From the NCBI GenBank assembly GCA_021325275.1, contig JAJPHL010000063.1, forward strand, positions 1 to 64,000: 64,000 bases of DNA, in the 5' to 3' direction. The notes beneath the pieces are model-generated. The model searched no databases. It saw only the letters and a program-made list of their open reading frames with translations, and was not told the origin of the DNA. The translations under genes were made by a program, and so were the position numbers. The number at the start of each line of letters is the position of its first letter. Positions within the stretch are counted from its first letter, which is position 1. This stretch comes from Terriglobia bacterium. GTDB taxonomy: Bacteria; Acidobacteriota; Terriglobia; JAJPHL01. Below, piece after piece: positions 47,209 through 56,653 of this stretch.

Positions 47209-48627
47209 ATGTCCGCTTATTTTCATTACCGCTCATTGGAGGAATTGCAAAGTGACGCCGCCCAGCGCGGGCTGCGCATCCCCTTGGAAAGCGATCGCGC
47301 GAAAGTTCAAGCGACGCTATCGTCACCCGTGCAAGTTGGCGGCGTGCGCGTGGGCAATCGGCTGGCGATTCATCCGATGGAAGGATGCGACGGCGAACTC
47401 GGCGGGTCGCCGGGAGAGCTGACCAAGCGCCGTTACCGGCGTTTCGCTACCAGCGGGGCGAAATTGATTTGGTTCGAGGCGACGGCGGTGGTGGAAGAAG
47501 GGCGCGCGAATCCGCGCCAGCTCTGGCTGCACGATGCGAATGAGCGCGACTTCGCAAAGATGCTCGAGACCACGCGCCGCCTGCATCGCGAGACGTTTGG
47601 AAACGCAGACGACCTGCTCGACGTGCTGCAACTGACGCACTCGGGCCGCTACAGCTATCCGCAGTCGCTGGTGGCGTACAGCAATCCCCCGATCGACAAG
47701 CCGAATATGCGAGTGCTCGCCGACGACTACTTGGAACGTCTCGAAGACGCCTACGCCGCTGCGGCCGTTCGCGCGCGACGCTGCGGGTTTCGGGGAATCG
47801 ATTTGAAGATCACTCACGGTTATCTTGGCAACGAGTTGCTGGGTGCGCGTACGCGGCCGGGAAAATACGGCGGCACGTTTGAGAATCGCACGCGGTTCGC
47901 GCGAAACATCCTGGGAAAGATCCGCGCCGCCGCCGGAAAAGACTTGATGCTGGCGGTCCGCCTCGCCGCGCACGACGGCATTCCCTACAAAATCGATCCG
48001 CAGACCAAGCGCGGCGTTCCCGTGAAGGTTGACATTCCATACCCGCACGGCGTCGGGAACAGTCCGCAAAGCCCGGAAGAAGCGGATCTCACCGAGACGA
48101 AAGCGTTCATCAAGCTGTTGCGCGAATGCGGCGTGGAATTGTTGAACGTGTCGTTGGGAGTGCCGTATTACAATCCGCACGTTGGACGGCCGTTCGACAA
48201 ACCCGACGACGGCAACTACGAAACGCCCGAACATCCGATGATCGGCGTGGCGCGGCACTTCCGCATCGCCGCCGAATTACAGCACGCGTTTCCGGAGTTA
48301 CCGATGATCGGCAGCGGCTATAGCTGGCTGCAAAAGTACTTGGTGAACGCGGGAGCGGCGAATATCGCAGCGGGCGACACCACGTTTCTCGGGTACGGGC
48401 GCGCCGCGCTGCCGTATCCCGACTTGGCGCGCGACGTTTTGGATCGCGGCGAGCTCGATGAACGCCGCGTCTGCAAGACCCTGACGTTTTGCACGTTCCT
48501 GATGCGCAATCGCAAGCATCCGCTGGGACAATTTCCAACCGGTTGTCCCCCGTTCGACAAGGAAGTCTACGGGCCGATCATGCGGGACGCGAAACACGCC
48601 GCCCAGCTTACTTCTTCCAAAGCGTGA
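47209..48627 (+). CDS. NADH:flavin oxidoreductase (old yellow enzyme family)
   Basis: 472-residue FMN-dependent TIM-barrel enzyme of the OYE/2,4-dienoyl-CoA reductase barrel type. LSSPVQVGGVRVGNRLAIHPMEGCDGELGG is the N-terminal flavin-binding block; LIWFEATAVVEEGRANPRQLWL, LQLTHSGRYSYP, GFRGIDLKITHGYLGNELLGARTRPGKYGGTFENRTRFARNIL and IGSGYSW are family features. ITHGYL replaces the usual HxxxH/HAAHGYL element, so one substrate-binding histidine is changed. No Fe-S or second flavin domain is fused. Acts in the cytosol on an unsaturated carbonyl or similar compound. The 3' end overlaps the convergent gene by 20 bases. Confidence 0.87.
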   Translation: MSAYFHYRSLEELQSDAAQRGLRIPLESDRAKVQATLSSPVQVGGVRVGNRLAIHPMEGCDGELGGSPGELTKRRYRRFATSGAKLIWFEATAVVEEGRANPRQLWLHDANERDFAKMLETTRRLHRETFGNADDLLDVLQLTHSGRYSYPQSLVAYSNPPIDKPNMRVLADDYLERLEDAYAAAAVRARRCGFRGIDLKITHGYLGNELLGARTRPGKYGGTFENRTRFARNILGKIRAAAGKDLMLAVRLAAHDGIPYKIDPQTKRGVPVKVDIPYPHGVGNSPQSPEEADLTETKAFIKLLRECGVELLNVSLGVPYYNPHVGRPFDKPDDGNYETPEHPMIGVARHFRIAAELQHAFPELPMIGSGYSWLQKYLVNAGAANIAAGDTTFLGYGRAALPYPDLARDVLDRGELDERRVCKTLTFCTFLMRNRKHPLGQFPTGCPPFDKEVYGPIMRDAKHAAQLTSSKA

Positions 48628-49399
48628 CCGTTTTCCGGTCGCCCTTTGCGGACGAAAAATCTTTCGGCCGCGGCTTGCCGGCTTCGGCGAACGACGTCTT
48701 CAGGACGCCGCCCGAAAACTCATAAAGCCCAAGCTGACGTTTGCCTTTGCCCGCCCCGTGTGTCAAGGCGTAGTCCATGGTGTGCGCCGCGCGATCGATG
48801 GAATAGAACGCGCGCAGGATTGTTTGCGGTCCCATAGCGATGGTCAACTCGTTTCCGCTCGCCACGCGCTTGCCCATTTTGCAGTACTGCTCTTCCAGCG
48901 GATTCCCATTGAACGACATGCTTACCATTTGCCATTCGCCGGCGAGCTCCGGGATGGGATCGGTGGGAAAATCCCGCGGCGGAACGGACCCTTTTTCCGC
49001 GGACTTGGTCTCGGCCGGCGCCGCACGTTTGGCGCTCTTGGCCGGGCCGCGTTCCAGCGTTTGGAGCGCCAGCGCGCCGCCACCGGTTGTGGAAAACTTC
49101 TTGGGCCGCGCGTCTTCCGACATGCGCAGGCACATTCGCCAGGAGTCTCTTCCCGTAAATTCGAAAATTCCGCGATTCGTCGTGCCTGCCGGCGGACCTT
49201 CGGTGAAAACCATATCGATGGTCGCCGGCTTCTTGGACTCATCGACCACCAGCTTTCCGGCAAACGCGAATCCCATGCCGGAGGTTTCGAAGCGATCGCC
49301 TTTCACGGTGAGCGAGCCCACGGCCATCATTGTTTGGCCGTCGACTTCGAGCGCCGTGACGTTCCATGTTCCTTGAAACCGCGAGAGTGAGGTTTTCAT
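48608..49399 (-). CDS. Protein with two TIGR03067-like domains
   Basis: 263-residue protein with two copies of a beta-barrel domain of the TIGR03067 type: LSRFQGTWNVTALEVDGQTMMAVGSLTVKGDRF (residues about 4-115) and ELAGEWQMVSMSFNGNPLEEQ (about 150-260), separated by an Ala/Lys linker. Both share IDM/MDYALTHGAGKGKRQLGLYEF-like central strands. The function of the family is unknown. Without a signal peptide it is probably cytosolic. Its ATG overlaps the stop of the upstream carboxypeptidase-regulatory-like gene, so it is the last gene of that operon. Confidence 0.75.
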   Translation of the reverse strand: MKTSLSRFQGTWNVTALEVDGQTMMAVGSLTVKGDRFETSGMGFAFAGKLVVDESKKPATIDMVFTEGPPAGTTNRGIFEFTGRDSWRMCLRMSEDARPKKFSTTGGGALALQTLERGPAKSAKRAAPAETKSAEKGSVPPRDFPTDPIPELAGEWQMVSMSFNGNPLEEQYCKMGKRVASGNELTIAMGPQTILRAFYSIDRAAHTMDYALTHGAGKGKRQLGLYEFSGGVLKTSFAEAGKPRPKDFSSAKGDRKTVTLWKK

Positions 49400-51081
49400 T
49401 GTGAGAAAGTGTCGGCCAGCGTGCGCAATGCGGGTGTCACACGCAGATCCTGCTTCAAGTTGGCGCTGCGCTCGATCTTCACGGGCATGGCGTGCTTCTC
49501 CACCATGCGGAACACGTCGGGATCGAGCAATTGTCCGGGATCTTCACCGGGCCACGCGACGATCAAGTAATCGCCGGGCGTGATGCCCGTCATTTTGAAC
49601 GTGCCATTCGGCGCGGAGGTGGCCGAGCGGAAATAGTTTGGCAGCAAGCGCTTCTTGGCGTCGGCGCTGATCAGCGCGACGCGGATTTTTCCGAGCGGCT
49701 TGGTATCGCCTTCCGCTTCGCCGTCGAAAACCTTGCCGGAAAACGAGGCGGTGTGCGCGTCCACCGTGATCGCCAGCGCCACGTCGCCGCTTTCCGGGAT
49801 TTCGACGAGCCGATCGGTCAAATCGTCCGTGCCGTGTTTCACGGAACTGATGAAGATCCGCGGGGGATCGGCGCCGGGAGCAACTGAGGCGTAGTAAACG
49901 TTCACCTCATACAGGCCCGGCTGGACGCGCTGCACCTTGAACGTTCCATCGTCGTCCGTTCGCCCACCGAAGCTGCCGGAGATCGTGCCATCGGCCTGTC
50001 GCGCCATCAAGTTGACTTGAAGATTCTTCGCGGTGACATCACCGTCGACGGCTATTTTCCCCGTAACCGTCGCGCCGGCAGTGACGGTCAGCGTGAGGTT
50101 CGACGCGTTGCTCGGGTTGACCTCGACGATCCGCATCATGTTCATATTCGGCGGTCTGCGCGGAGCGTCGGGCGACGCACCCGGCGGCATCGCCCCGCGA
50201 TTCGGTATGTTGACGTTGACGCGATATAAACCCTCCATCATGTCTTGGAGCGTGAACGAGCCGTCGGCTCGCGTTTGCGTGTTGCCTTGGGTGCCGATGC
50301 CCGAGCTGTTCAGGAGATTGAAGTTCACATTGGCGTTCGCGGCCGGCTGATTGTCCTCACCGTTGATCACGTGGCCCTTCAGGGTCATCACGATCGCGTC
50401 GCTCAGCGTGAAGTTGACGCCCCCAGCTTCCTCGCCGGCCTTCACCGTGATCGAGCGCGCGTCTTCAAAGCGCGTCGTGCCGGGGAAGAACTGCGTCGCC
50501 AGCGGAACCGAGTTTTGCCACGTGTTGGACCATTTGCCGGCTTGCAGATAATAGCGTCCCGGTGGCAGATCGAACATGCGGTATTCGCCGCGATCGTTGG
50601 TTTGCGCGTTGTTGCGGTTTTGCGTTTGCGGACGGCCCTCGCGATACACCTTCACGATGGCGCGCACTTGCGCATCCACAACGGGGTCGCCGTTGGAGTC
50701 GGTGATCCGGCCGCTGATCACCGCGGCGCGCGTCAACTTCACGTCGACTCCGGAGCGTACTTCGCCGGCGGCCAGTTTGATTTCCGAGGAATCCTCCTCG
50801 GCGTCGCGGTAGGCGTTGTTCACGAAGCCGGGCTTCGCGACATTGACGGAAAACGTTCCCGGCGCTAGATTGCGAAATTCGAACTGACCGCGCGAGTCGG
50901 TGGCAATGGTGACGTGGTCGCGATCTTGGTTTGCGCGGCGCAACTGGACCGAAGCGTAGCTGAGCGGCGCGCCCTCGGTGCTGGTGACTTTTCCGCGAAT
51001 CGCGGCCGTGTTGAGCGCCGCGGTCGAGCGCGAAGCCGGCGGCGATTGCAAAGCGAGTGCGAGAATCAGCGAGAGAATCAT
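49396..51081 (-). CDS. Secreted carboxypeptidase-regulatory-like protein, type A
   Basis: 561 residues, exported (MILSLILALALQSPPASRS), with several transthyretin-like/CarboxypepD_reg beta domains: IRGKVTSTEGAPLSYASVQLRRA (about 28-105), AVISGRITDSNGDPVVDAQVRAI (about 115-200), IVMTLKGHVINGEDNQPAANANVNF (about 230-310), ATVTGKIAVDGDVTAKNLQV (about 340-400) and a last domain ending ALRTLADTFSQ. No enzyme motif is present. Such domains bind or scaffold at the cell surface. It is the third-generation partner in an A-B-A-B array and is closest in plan to 52906-54549. Short gap (8 bases) to the upstream type B gene. Confidence 0.8.
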   Translation of the reverse strand: MILSLILALALQSPPASRSTAALNTAAIRGKVTSTEGAPLSYASVQLRRANQDRDHVTIATDSRGQFEFRNLAPGTFSVNVAKPGFVNNAYRDAEEDSSEIKLAAGEVRSGVDVKLTRAAVISGRITDSNGDPVVDAQVRAIVKVYREGRPQTQNRNNAQTNDRGEYRMFDLPPGRYYLQAGKWSNTWQNSVPLATQFFPGTTRFEDARSITVKAGEEAGGVNFTLSDAIVMTLKGHVINGEDNQPAANANVNFNLLNSSGIGTQGNTQTRADGSFTLQDMMEGLYRVNVNIPNRGAMPPGASPDAPRRPPNMNMMRIVEVNPSNASNLTLTVTAGATVTGKIAVDGDVTAKNLQVNLMARQADGTISGSFGGRTDDDGTFKVQRVQPGLYEVNVYYASVAPGADPPRIFISSVKHGTDDLTDRLVEIPESGDVALAITVDAHTASFSGKVFDGEAEGDTKPLGKIRVALISADAKKRLLPNYFRSATSAPNGTFKMTGITPGDYLIVAWPGEDPGQLLDPDVFRMVEKHAMPVKIERSANLKQDLRVTPALRTLADTFSQ

Positions 51082-51089
51082 GGCGTTGG

Positions 51090-52805
51090 TTAAGGCTCGG
51101 GTACCAGCGTACGAATGAGATCGGGCAATTCGGAACTCAACCGCAGATCGACGCTGGCCGTGGCATCCGGCGACACCGAGATGCTGGTCGCATATTTCTC
51201 CGCGATGGCGGCCACGTCGGGATCGAACAGCGCGCCGCGATCGTCAGTGGGCCAAACCAAAATCAAATAGTCGCCGGGAATGACCCCGGCGATTGTGAAC
51301 AGCCCCTGAGCGTCGGAGCGGCTGCGGTTGGTGTACCGCGCGATCGAGCGCTTCTTGGGATCGCGCGCGATCATCGCGACGGTGGCATTGGCCAGCGGAT
51401 TGCCGCTCGGATCGGTGGTGTGGCCCGTGACGAGTCCCGTGTGAAAGTCGAGCGTCACGGTCACCTCGAGCGTGGCTGCCTGCTCGGGCACGATCACGCC
51501 CGTATCGGTGACGTCCTGATTGTTCACGGTGATCGTCCGCACGTAGAACGGTTTCGGCATCGTCGCCGGCGCCACGGTCGGCGGGTTGTTCGGCTGCATC
51601 ATAATGAGGCCGCGAGAATTTACGTTCAACTCGACATGCCCCGCGTTCAGATCCTTGACTTCAAACGTGCCATCGGCTTGTGTGGTGAAGCCTCGCGAGT
51701 AATTCGGATTGCCGTTGCCGTCGCGGCTCGTCATTTGCACTTGCAGCGATGGCGGCAGATCGCCGCCGTCGGCGATCACGCGGCCCGTCATCGTCGAGCC
51801 CGGGCCGACGTGAAAGACGGCGTTGTCGATGTCGTGATCGGAAACGTCGAGGGAGCGAATCACGTTGCGGTTCGTCGGGCTGCCGGGTTCCATATCGCGC
51901 ACGTTGATGAAGACCCGATAGCGTCCCGGCGCGACCTCACTGAGCCGAAATGTACCGTCGTTTTTCGTGTTCGCAAACGCCGAGGATCCGCCCGCCGAAT
52001 AATCCTCGGGTTGAAGATTGATGTTCGCCGCGACGGCCGTTCCCGTGGTGTCGTCGACCACCGTGCCGGCGACGGAGTAGACTGTTGTTTCATGCAAGGT
52101 AATCTTGATGCCCGCCGATTCCTCGCCGCCGGTGATCTTGATGCTTTGCGCGTCGGCCAAGCGCTTGGCATTCGGAAACAAAGTAGGGGCGTAGTGCGGC
52201 GCGATCGCGCCGCCCATGTAGCTGGCCTGAAGGTAATAGCGTCCCGCCGGAATATCGTGCAAACGGAACTGACCGCGATCGTCGGTCTGGGCCTGCGCGC
52301 GTTGTTGCCACGTCATTTGCGCGCCGTTGTAGGCGCGCGCCATGGCGAAAACATGCGCGTGCGGCACGGGCTCCTCGCGATCGTCGAGCACGGTGCCGGA
52401 AATCACCGCGGCGCGCGCCAGGGAGAAGTTGATGTCCTTGGCCTCCTCGGCTTCGGCGAGTTGCAGCGGAGCAAAATTGTTGCCGCGCGAAAAATTTCGC
52501 GTCACGAATCCTGCCTTGGACGCGGTACCGCTATAGTTGCCGGGATCGACGTTGCGGATTTCGTACGTTCCGTTGGCATCGGCCGACGCCGAAAACGTGG
52601 TGCTGGCGGCGGCGTTCAATCGCAGCGTGACGCGCGCGAATCGCACCGGCTCACCAGTGTCGGCGGCGACCACGCGTCCGCGAACCGTGGCCGGCTTGAG
52701 ATCCGCTTGCTGAGGCGCGTTCGGATTGGGACGCGCCGGTTGTTGATAGGGTCGAACCTGCACCTGTTGCGCCAGCGCGAGCCAGAGCCCCAGTAGGAAA
52801 AACAT
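51090..52805 (-). CDS. Secreted carboxypeptidase-regulatory-like protein, type B
   Basis: 571 residues. ATG 52805 (MFFLLGLWLALAQQ) has GGAGGAG immediately upstream and is preferred over 52838. Beta domains: ATVRGRVVAADTGEPVRFARVTLRLN, AVISGTVLDDREEPVPHAHVFAMARAY, VYSVAGTVVDDTTGTAVAANINLQ, STMTGRVIADGGDLPPSLQVQMTSRDG and LEVTVTLDFHTGLVTGHTTDPSG. GQFRLHDIPAGRYYLQASYMGGA repeats the type B plan seen in 54546-56216, its likely tandem duplicate. It differs from type A proteins by ending SELPDLIRTLVPEP. Function unknown, presumably surface scaffold or carbohydrate binding. Confidence 0.8.
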   Translation of the reverse strand: MFFLLGLWLALAQQVQVRPYQQPARPNPNAPQQADLKPATVRGRVVAADTGEPVRFARVTLRLNAAASTTFSASADANGTYEIRNVDPGNYSGTASKAGFVTRNFSRGNNFAPLQLAEAEEAKDINFSLARAAVISGTVLDDREEPVPHAHVFAMARAYNGAQMTWQQRAQAQTDDRGQFRLHDIPAGRYYLQASYMGGAIAPHYAPTLFPNAKRLADAQSIKITGGEESAGIKITLHETTVYSVAGTVVDDTTGTAVAANINLQPEDYSAGGSSAFANTKNDGTFRLSEVAPGRYRVFINVRDMEPGSPTNRNVIRSLDVSDHDIDNAVFHVGPGSTMTGRVIADGGDLPPSLQVQMTSRDGNGNPNYSRGFTTQADGTFEVKDLNAGHVELNVNSRGLIMMQPNNPPTVAPATMPKPFYVRTITVNNQDVTDTGVIVPEQAATLEVTVTLDFHTGLVTGHTTDPSGNPLANATVAMIARDPKKRSIARYTNRSRSDAQGLFTIAGVIPGDYLILVWPTDDRGALFDPDVAAIAEKYATSISVSPDATASVDLRLSSELPDLIRTLVPEP

Positions 52806-52905
52806 ACTCCTCCAAAATCTCCAAACCCGGCCTTGCAAAATATCGTACAGACCCCGTTCGGGACAAGGTACAACAAAAACGCCTCCGAGGGAAGAGGTCC
52901 CCCGC

Positions 52906-54549
52906 TTACTGCGCGAACGTATCGGCCAGCGTGCGCAGCGCGCGCGTGAGCCGTAAATCCTGCGTGACCTTTCCGCCGTGCTCCACCGTCACCGGCGTAG
53001 CGAGACTCTCGACCATCGGGAAAACGTCGGGATCGAGCACTTGCCCCGAGTCCTCGGCGGGCCAGGGAATCAGCAGGTATTTGCCGGGCGCGATGCCGGA
53101 CAATTCGAAGCTGCCATCGCGCTTGGTCGTCGCCGCATGAAAGTAGCGATAGATCGCGCGTTTCTTGGCGTCGGCGCTGACCAGCGCGATTGGAACGCGC
53201 GGCAACGCCTTGGCCTTGCCTTCGGCCTCGCCGTCGAAAACCTTTCCGCTCACTGTCGCCGGGCTCGCGTCGACGGTTACGGTCAACACCAACGCGTCGG
53301 TGTCGCCGATTTCTACGGCCGAATCGGTTACGTCGCGGGCGCTCGACGGCGACGACGCGTATGCGAGCACCGCGGAGGTCATCACGACATCTCCGACATT
53401 TTCACCGAGCACGCCGACGGCGATCTCATACGTGCCGGGCTCTACGCCGGCCATTTCGAATGCGCCTTTCGGGTCGACCGCACCGGAGGTGGTACGCAGC
53501 GCGCTGCCGTCGCTCAAGCGTTGCGTCATCAGCACCATCATGTTTGGTAGTGCCGCGCCGGCGACACTTTGTACTTTCCCGGTGATCGTGCTCCCCGCGC
53601 CGATGCGAATCACCAGATCGCTGGTATTCCCGGAAATCTCCACGGTGCGCGTGGAGTTGACCGGTGCGCGCGCGCGATCGGCGTAACCGGCGCTAACGTT
53701 TATGCGATACGATCCCGCCGGGATATTGCGCAGGCGAAACGCGCCGTCCGGTTGCGCGCGATCGTTGTACATCATTCCACCGCCGAACGCCGGCATCAGG
53801 TTCAAGTACGCATTGACCATGGGTTCGCCTGTGCGCGCGTCGATGACGCGGCCCGCCACGTCGTAAAGCGCCGCGTCTTGCAGCGTGACGTTTGCGCCGT
53901 CGCGCTCTTCGCCCGCTCGCAGCGTGATGGGCGCCGCATCTTGCTGCCGTCGCGCCGCCGGAAAAAACGTCGGCGACACCGGAAGACCGGCTCCGCCCGG
54001 CGTTAGGTTCTTCGTCACCTTCACGTAGTAGCGTCCCGCCGGAAGATTGAACAAGCGGTAGTCGCCGCGATCGTCGGTGAAGCCGCTCGACGGCGTGGCG
54101 TACTGGGCGTGTCCGCCGGAATAGATTTTCCGGAGCAGGGAAACCGTTGCTCCGTTCACGGGCTCGCCCATCGTGTCGGTGATCGTCCCAGCAATCACCG
54201 CGCCGCGGGCGAGGCGCAATGAGACTTCTTTGGTGTCGGCGGGAGCCAACCTGAGAGGCGCGGTATCGTCGTCGGGATCTTTGTATCCGGCGGTCACAAA
54301 TCCTGTTTTTCCCGCGCGCAGCATGTAGTTTCCGGGCTCAACGCCCGAGATTTCAAATGCTCCCGCGGAATCGGTGTAAGCGCGCCGCAAAGTCTGATCG
54401 GAAGCACGGTGCAACTCGACCGCCGCGTAGGAAATCGGCGTATTCGTGTCGTCGGCCACGATTTTTCCGCGTACCAGCGCCGGGGCGGGCGCGGGTTTGG
54501 CGCGGGCGGCAGACGTTTGCAAGAGAAGCGCGATGAACAGTGCGATCAT
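52906..54549 (-). CDS. Secreted carboxypeptidase-regulatory-like protein, type A paralogue
   Basis: 547 residues. The start at 54549 (MIALFIALLLQTSAARA) overlaps the stop of the upstream type B gene (ATGA). Domains follow the type A plan: LVRGKIVADDTNTPISYAAVELHRA, AVIAGTITDTMGEPVNGATVSLLR, LYDVAGRVIDARTGEPMVNAYLNLM, STITGKVQSVAGAALPNMMVLMTQ, and a final part ATVSGKVFDGEAEGKAKALPRVPIALVSADAKKR ending ALRTLADTFAQ. The same run VFDGEAEGdtK..pl.rIrVALISADAKKR occurs in 49396-51081, confirming paralogy. A gap of 100 bases separates it from the next gene, where a promoter or terminator may sit. Confidence 0.8.
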   Translation of the reverse strand: MIALFIALLLQTSAARAKPAPAPALVRGKIVADDTNTPISYAAVELHRASDQTLRRAYTDSAGAFEISGVEPGNYMLRAGKTGFVTAGYKDPDDDTAPLRLAPADTKEVSLRLARGAVIAGTITDTMGEPVNGATVSLLRKIYSGGHAQYATPSSGFTDDRGDYRLFNLPAGRYYVKVTKNLTPGGAGLPVSPTFFPAARRQQDAAPITLRAGEERDGANVTLQDAALYDVAGRVIDARTGEPMVNAYLNLMPAFGGGMMYNDRAQPDGAFRLRNIPAGSYRINVSAGYADRARAPVNSTRTVEISGNTSDLVIRIGAGSTITGKVQSVAGAALPNMMVLMTQRLSDGSALRTTSGAVDPKGAFEMAGVEPGTYEIAVGVLGENVGDVVMTSAVLAYASSPSSARDVTDSAVEIGDTDALVLTVTVDASPATVSGKVFDGEAEGKAKALPRVPIALVSADAKKRAIYRYFHAATTKRDGSFELSGIAPGKYLLIPWPAEDSGQVLDPDVFPMVESLATPVTVEHGGKVTQDLRLTRALRTLADTFAQ

Positions 54550-56216
54550 TCTTGCCCTAAACCGTGAACAATGTTCAGCACATCGGAATTCAAATACAAA
54601 TCCTGTTGGACGCTCCCCGCCGCCGGCACCGACACGCGTGTGAAGTACGGGTTGAGCGACTCCACGACATCGGGATCGAACAGCGCTCCCGGATCGCCGC
54701 CCGGCCACACCAGCATCAGGTAATCGCCGGGAATCACGCCCTCCACGCGGAACATTCCCTTGGGGTCCGACTGCGCGCGCTCGAAATAGCGCAGCGAGTT
54801 GCGCCTCTTCGGGTCGGCCGAAATCAACGCGACGCTGGTATGCTTCAGCGGATTGTTATCGCTGTCAAGCGCCGTTCCGGTGATGGTTCCGGCGCGCGCG
54901 TCCAGGGTGATGCTCAACTCGATTGACGGCGTTTGTTCGGCGACGGTCAGCCCCGTGTCAATGACATCTTGGCTGCCCGCCGTCACGCTGCTGGTGAAAA
55001 AAAACGTTTGGCCCCACGCCGGACGCCGGAAGTCGCCGGGAAACGCGGTGACCTCGTACGTGCCCGGCTGCACATTGACCATCTCGAACGATCCGTCTTG
55101 TTGCGTCATCACCATCAGCGAGCCGCCGGTGCCGGTGCCTGTCGCCGGCGATCGCGGTTGCAATTGCACTTTCACGCCCGGCGGGAAATCCGCACCCGCG
55201 GCCACCACTCTCCCGCGAATCGTGGTGCCGGGTCCCACGATGATCGAGAGATCTTCCAGATCCCGATCGCCTACTTGAATCGTGCGACTGCTGTTGACGA
55301 CGGTGCGCGTCGCTCCGAGATCGCGCAGCATGGCGTTCAATCGATAGACGCCGGCCGGCACTTCAGAGAGCCGAAACGTTCCGTCGGCGGCGGCCGTGGC
55401 GGTCGCGGTGGGTCCCGTGAACACGTCGTCGGGAGCGAGGTAGATCATCGCGCCGGGCGATCCCTGGCCGGTGAGCACGTCGACCACGCGGCCGCTGACG
55501 CGGTGCACGATGCTTTCGTGCATTTGCAGCTTGATGCCGGGCGCCTCGTCACCGCCCGCGAGCTTGATGGCTTGCGCATCGGCGACACGCGACGCGCTGG
55601 GATAGAACACCGGCGCGTAGAGCGGCGCAGGGTCGCCGGTGACATGGCGCGCCGCGCGCACGTAGTAGCGTCCCGCGCCGAGATCGTGGATGCGGAAGCG
55701 TCCGCGGTCGTCGGTGAGCGTTGCGACACCTCGGGCTTGCAATTGCAGGTATCCGGAGGAATAGTCCTTCAACACGGCTTGCACCATCACGCCGGCAATC
55801 GGCTCGTTGTGGTCGTCGATCACGCTTCCGGTGATCACGGCGGCGCGGGGTAGCACGAAGTCGGCGTCGTTCACTTCTTGACCGTCGGCGATGGTAAACA
55901 TGCCGCGCCGCAAAGTGCCGCCGAGGTATCCCGATTTGTTGGCGGTCGCGGTGTAGCTGCCGGGATCGACGTTGCGGATTTCGAATTGTCCGTTGGCGTC
56001 GGTGGCCGCGGTGTACGGCGTGGAGGCCGCGCCGTTGGCGCGCAATCCCACTTGCGCGCGAGCGACCGGCAGTCCCGTGTCGGCGGCGACAACTTTTCCG
56101 CGAACGATGGCGGGACGGGAAGCGCTGGAATTGCTGGGAGCGGCGGCAGGCGGAACGGATTGAAGTCCGCCAATCTGGAATGCGGCGAGCGCCGCCACAA
56201 GGTAAGCAAAGTGCAA
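54546..56216 (-). CDS. Secreted carboxypeptidase-regulatory-like protein, type B paralogue
   Basis: 556 residues, first gene of the operon, with signal peptide MHFAYLVAALAAFQIGG. Domains follow the type B plan: AIVRGKVVAADTGLPVARAQVGLRANGAAS, AVITGSVIDDHNEPIAGVMVQAVLKDY, VHRVSGRVVDVLTGQGSPGAMIYLA, TTIRGRVVAAGADFPPGVKVQLQPR and ARAGTITGTALDSDNNPLKHTSVALISADPKRRNSLRYFERAQS. GRFRIHDLGAGRYYVRAARH parallels the second type B gene. It ends LNSDVLNIVHGLGQE. No catalytic motif. Its stop overlaps the next gene start. Confidence 0.8.
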   Translation of the reverse strand: MHFAYLVAALAAFQIGGLQSVPPAAAPSNSSASRPAIVRGKVVAADTGLPVARAQVGLRANGAASTPYTAATDANGQFEIRNVDPGSYTATANKSGYLGGTLRRGMFTIADGQEVNDADFVLPRAAVITGSVIDDHNEPIAGVMVQAVLKDYSSGYLQLQARGVATLTDDRGRFRIHDLGAGRYYVRAARHVTGDPAPLYAPVFYPSASRVADAQAIKLAGGDEAPGIKLQMHESIVHRVSGRVVDVLTGQGSPGAMIYLAPDDVFTGPTATATAAADGTFRLSEVPAGVYRLNAMLRDLGATRTVVNSSRTIQVGDRDLEDLSIIVGPGTTIRGRVVAAGADFPPGVKVQLQPRSPATGTGTGGSLMVMTQQDGSFEMVNVQPGTYEVTAFPGDFRRPAWGQTFFFTSSVTAGSQDVIDTGLTVAEQTPSIELSITLDARAGTITGTALDSDNNPLKHTSVALISADPKRRNSLRYFERAQSDPKGMFRVEGVIPGDYLMLVWPGGDPGALFDPDVVESLNPYFTRVSVPAAGSVQQDLYLNSDVLNIVHGLGQE

Positions 56217-56357
56217 GTGGACTGCTCCGATCGAATGCTGGCCTGTAAATACTAGCTTACACGATTTAGCGTGCGGCGGCTGGCCCTGGCGGTAGTGGCT
56301 TAATTTGAATCCCGATCACGGGACTTGCGGAAATCGAACCCTTGCGAGTGGGTATGC

Positions 56358-56532
56358 TTTGTATCAGGGCACGGCTTCAGCCGTGCCGCCAGCAGGCCCT
56401 TGTTCCCGGGGCTTTAGCCCCCGCGGCTTTCCATTTGGCAAGATTGTGGATCAGCCGTTGTTTGGCAGGGGCTAAAGCCCACTATTTCCAGACGTCTGAG
56501 TCGGCACGGCTGAAACCGTGCCCTGATACAAA
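56358..56532. repeat. Family E palindromic element with 30-bp terminal inverted repeats
   Basis: TTTGTATCAGGGCACGGCTT with CAGCCGTGCC at 56358-56387 is mirrored at 56503-56532 with one change. Inside are a second nested pair, GGGGCTTTAGCCCC and GGGGCTAAAGCCC, and the CCGCGG centre. Repeats of the type GGCACGGCTGAAGCCGTGCC and GGGGCTAAAGCCCC are typical of acidobacterial genomes. It makes up most of the 437-base gene-free stretch 56217-56653, where I otherwise see nothing. Confidence 0.68.
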
Positions 56533-56653
56533 AAAGAGATACAAAGCGGTTGCGCAGCCGATTGGCTCACAGTTCGACAGCGCTCGAATTCAAATTGAGC
56601 CACGACCGCCCTCGCAAGGTGAAAGCGGTGGCCAGCCTCCGCGCTCCAAAAAA

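Noticed and set aside
51057-52796. Plus-strand frame of 579 codons opposite the type B secreted protein
   Set aside because: Shadow frame with Arg/Gly/His bias; the minus-strand gene has a signal peptide, repeats and a strong ribosome site.
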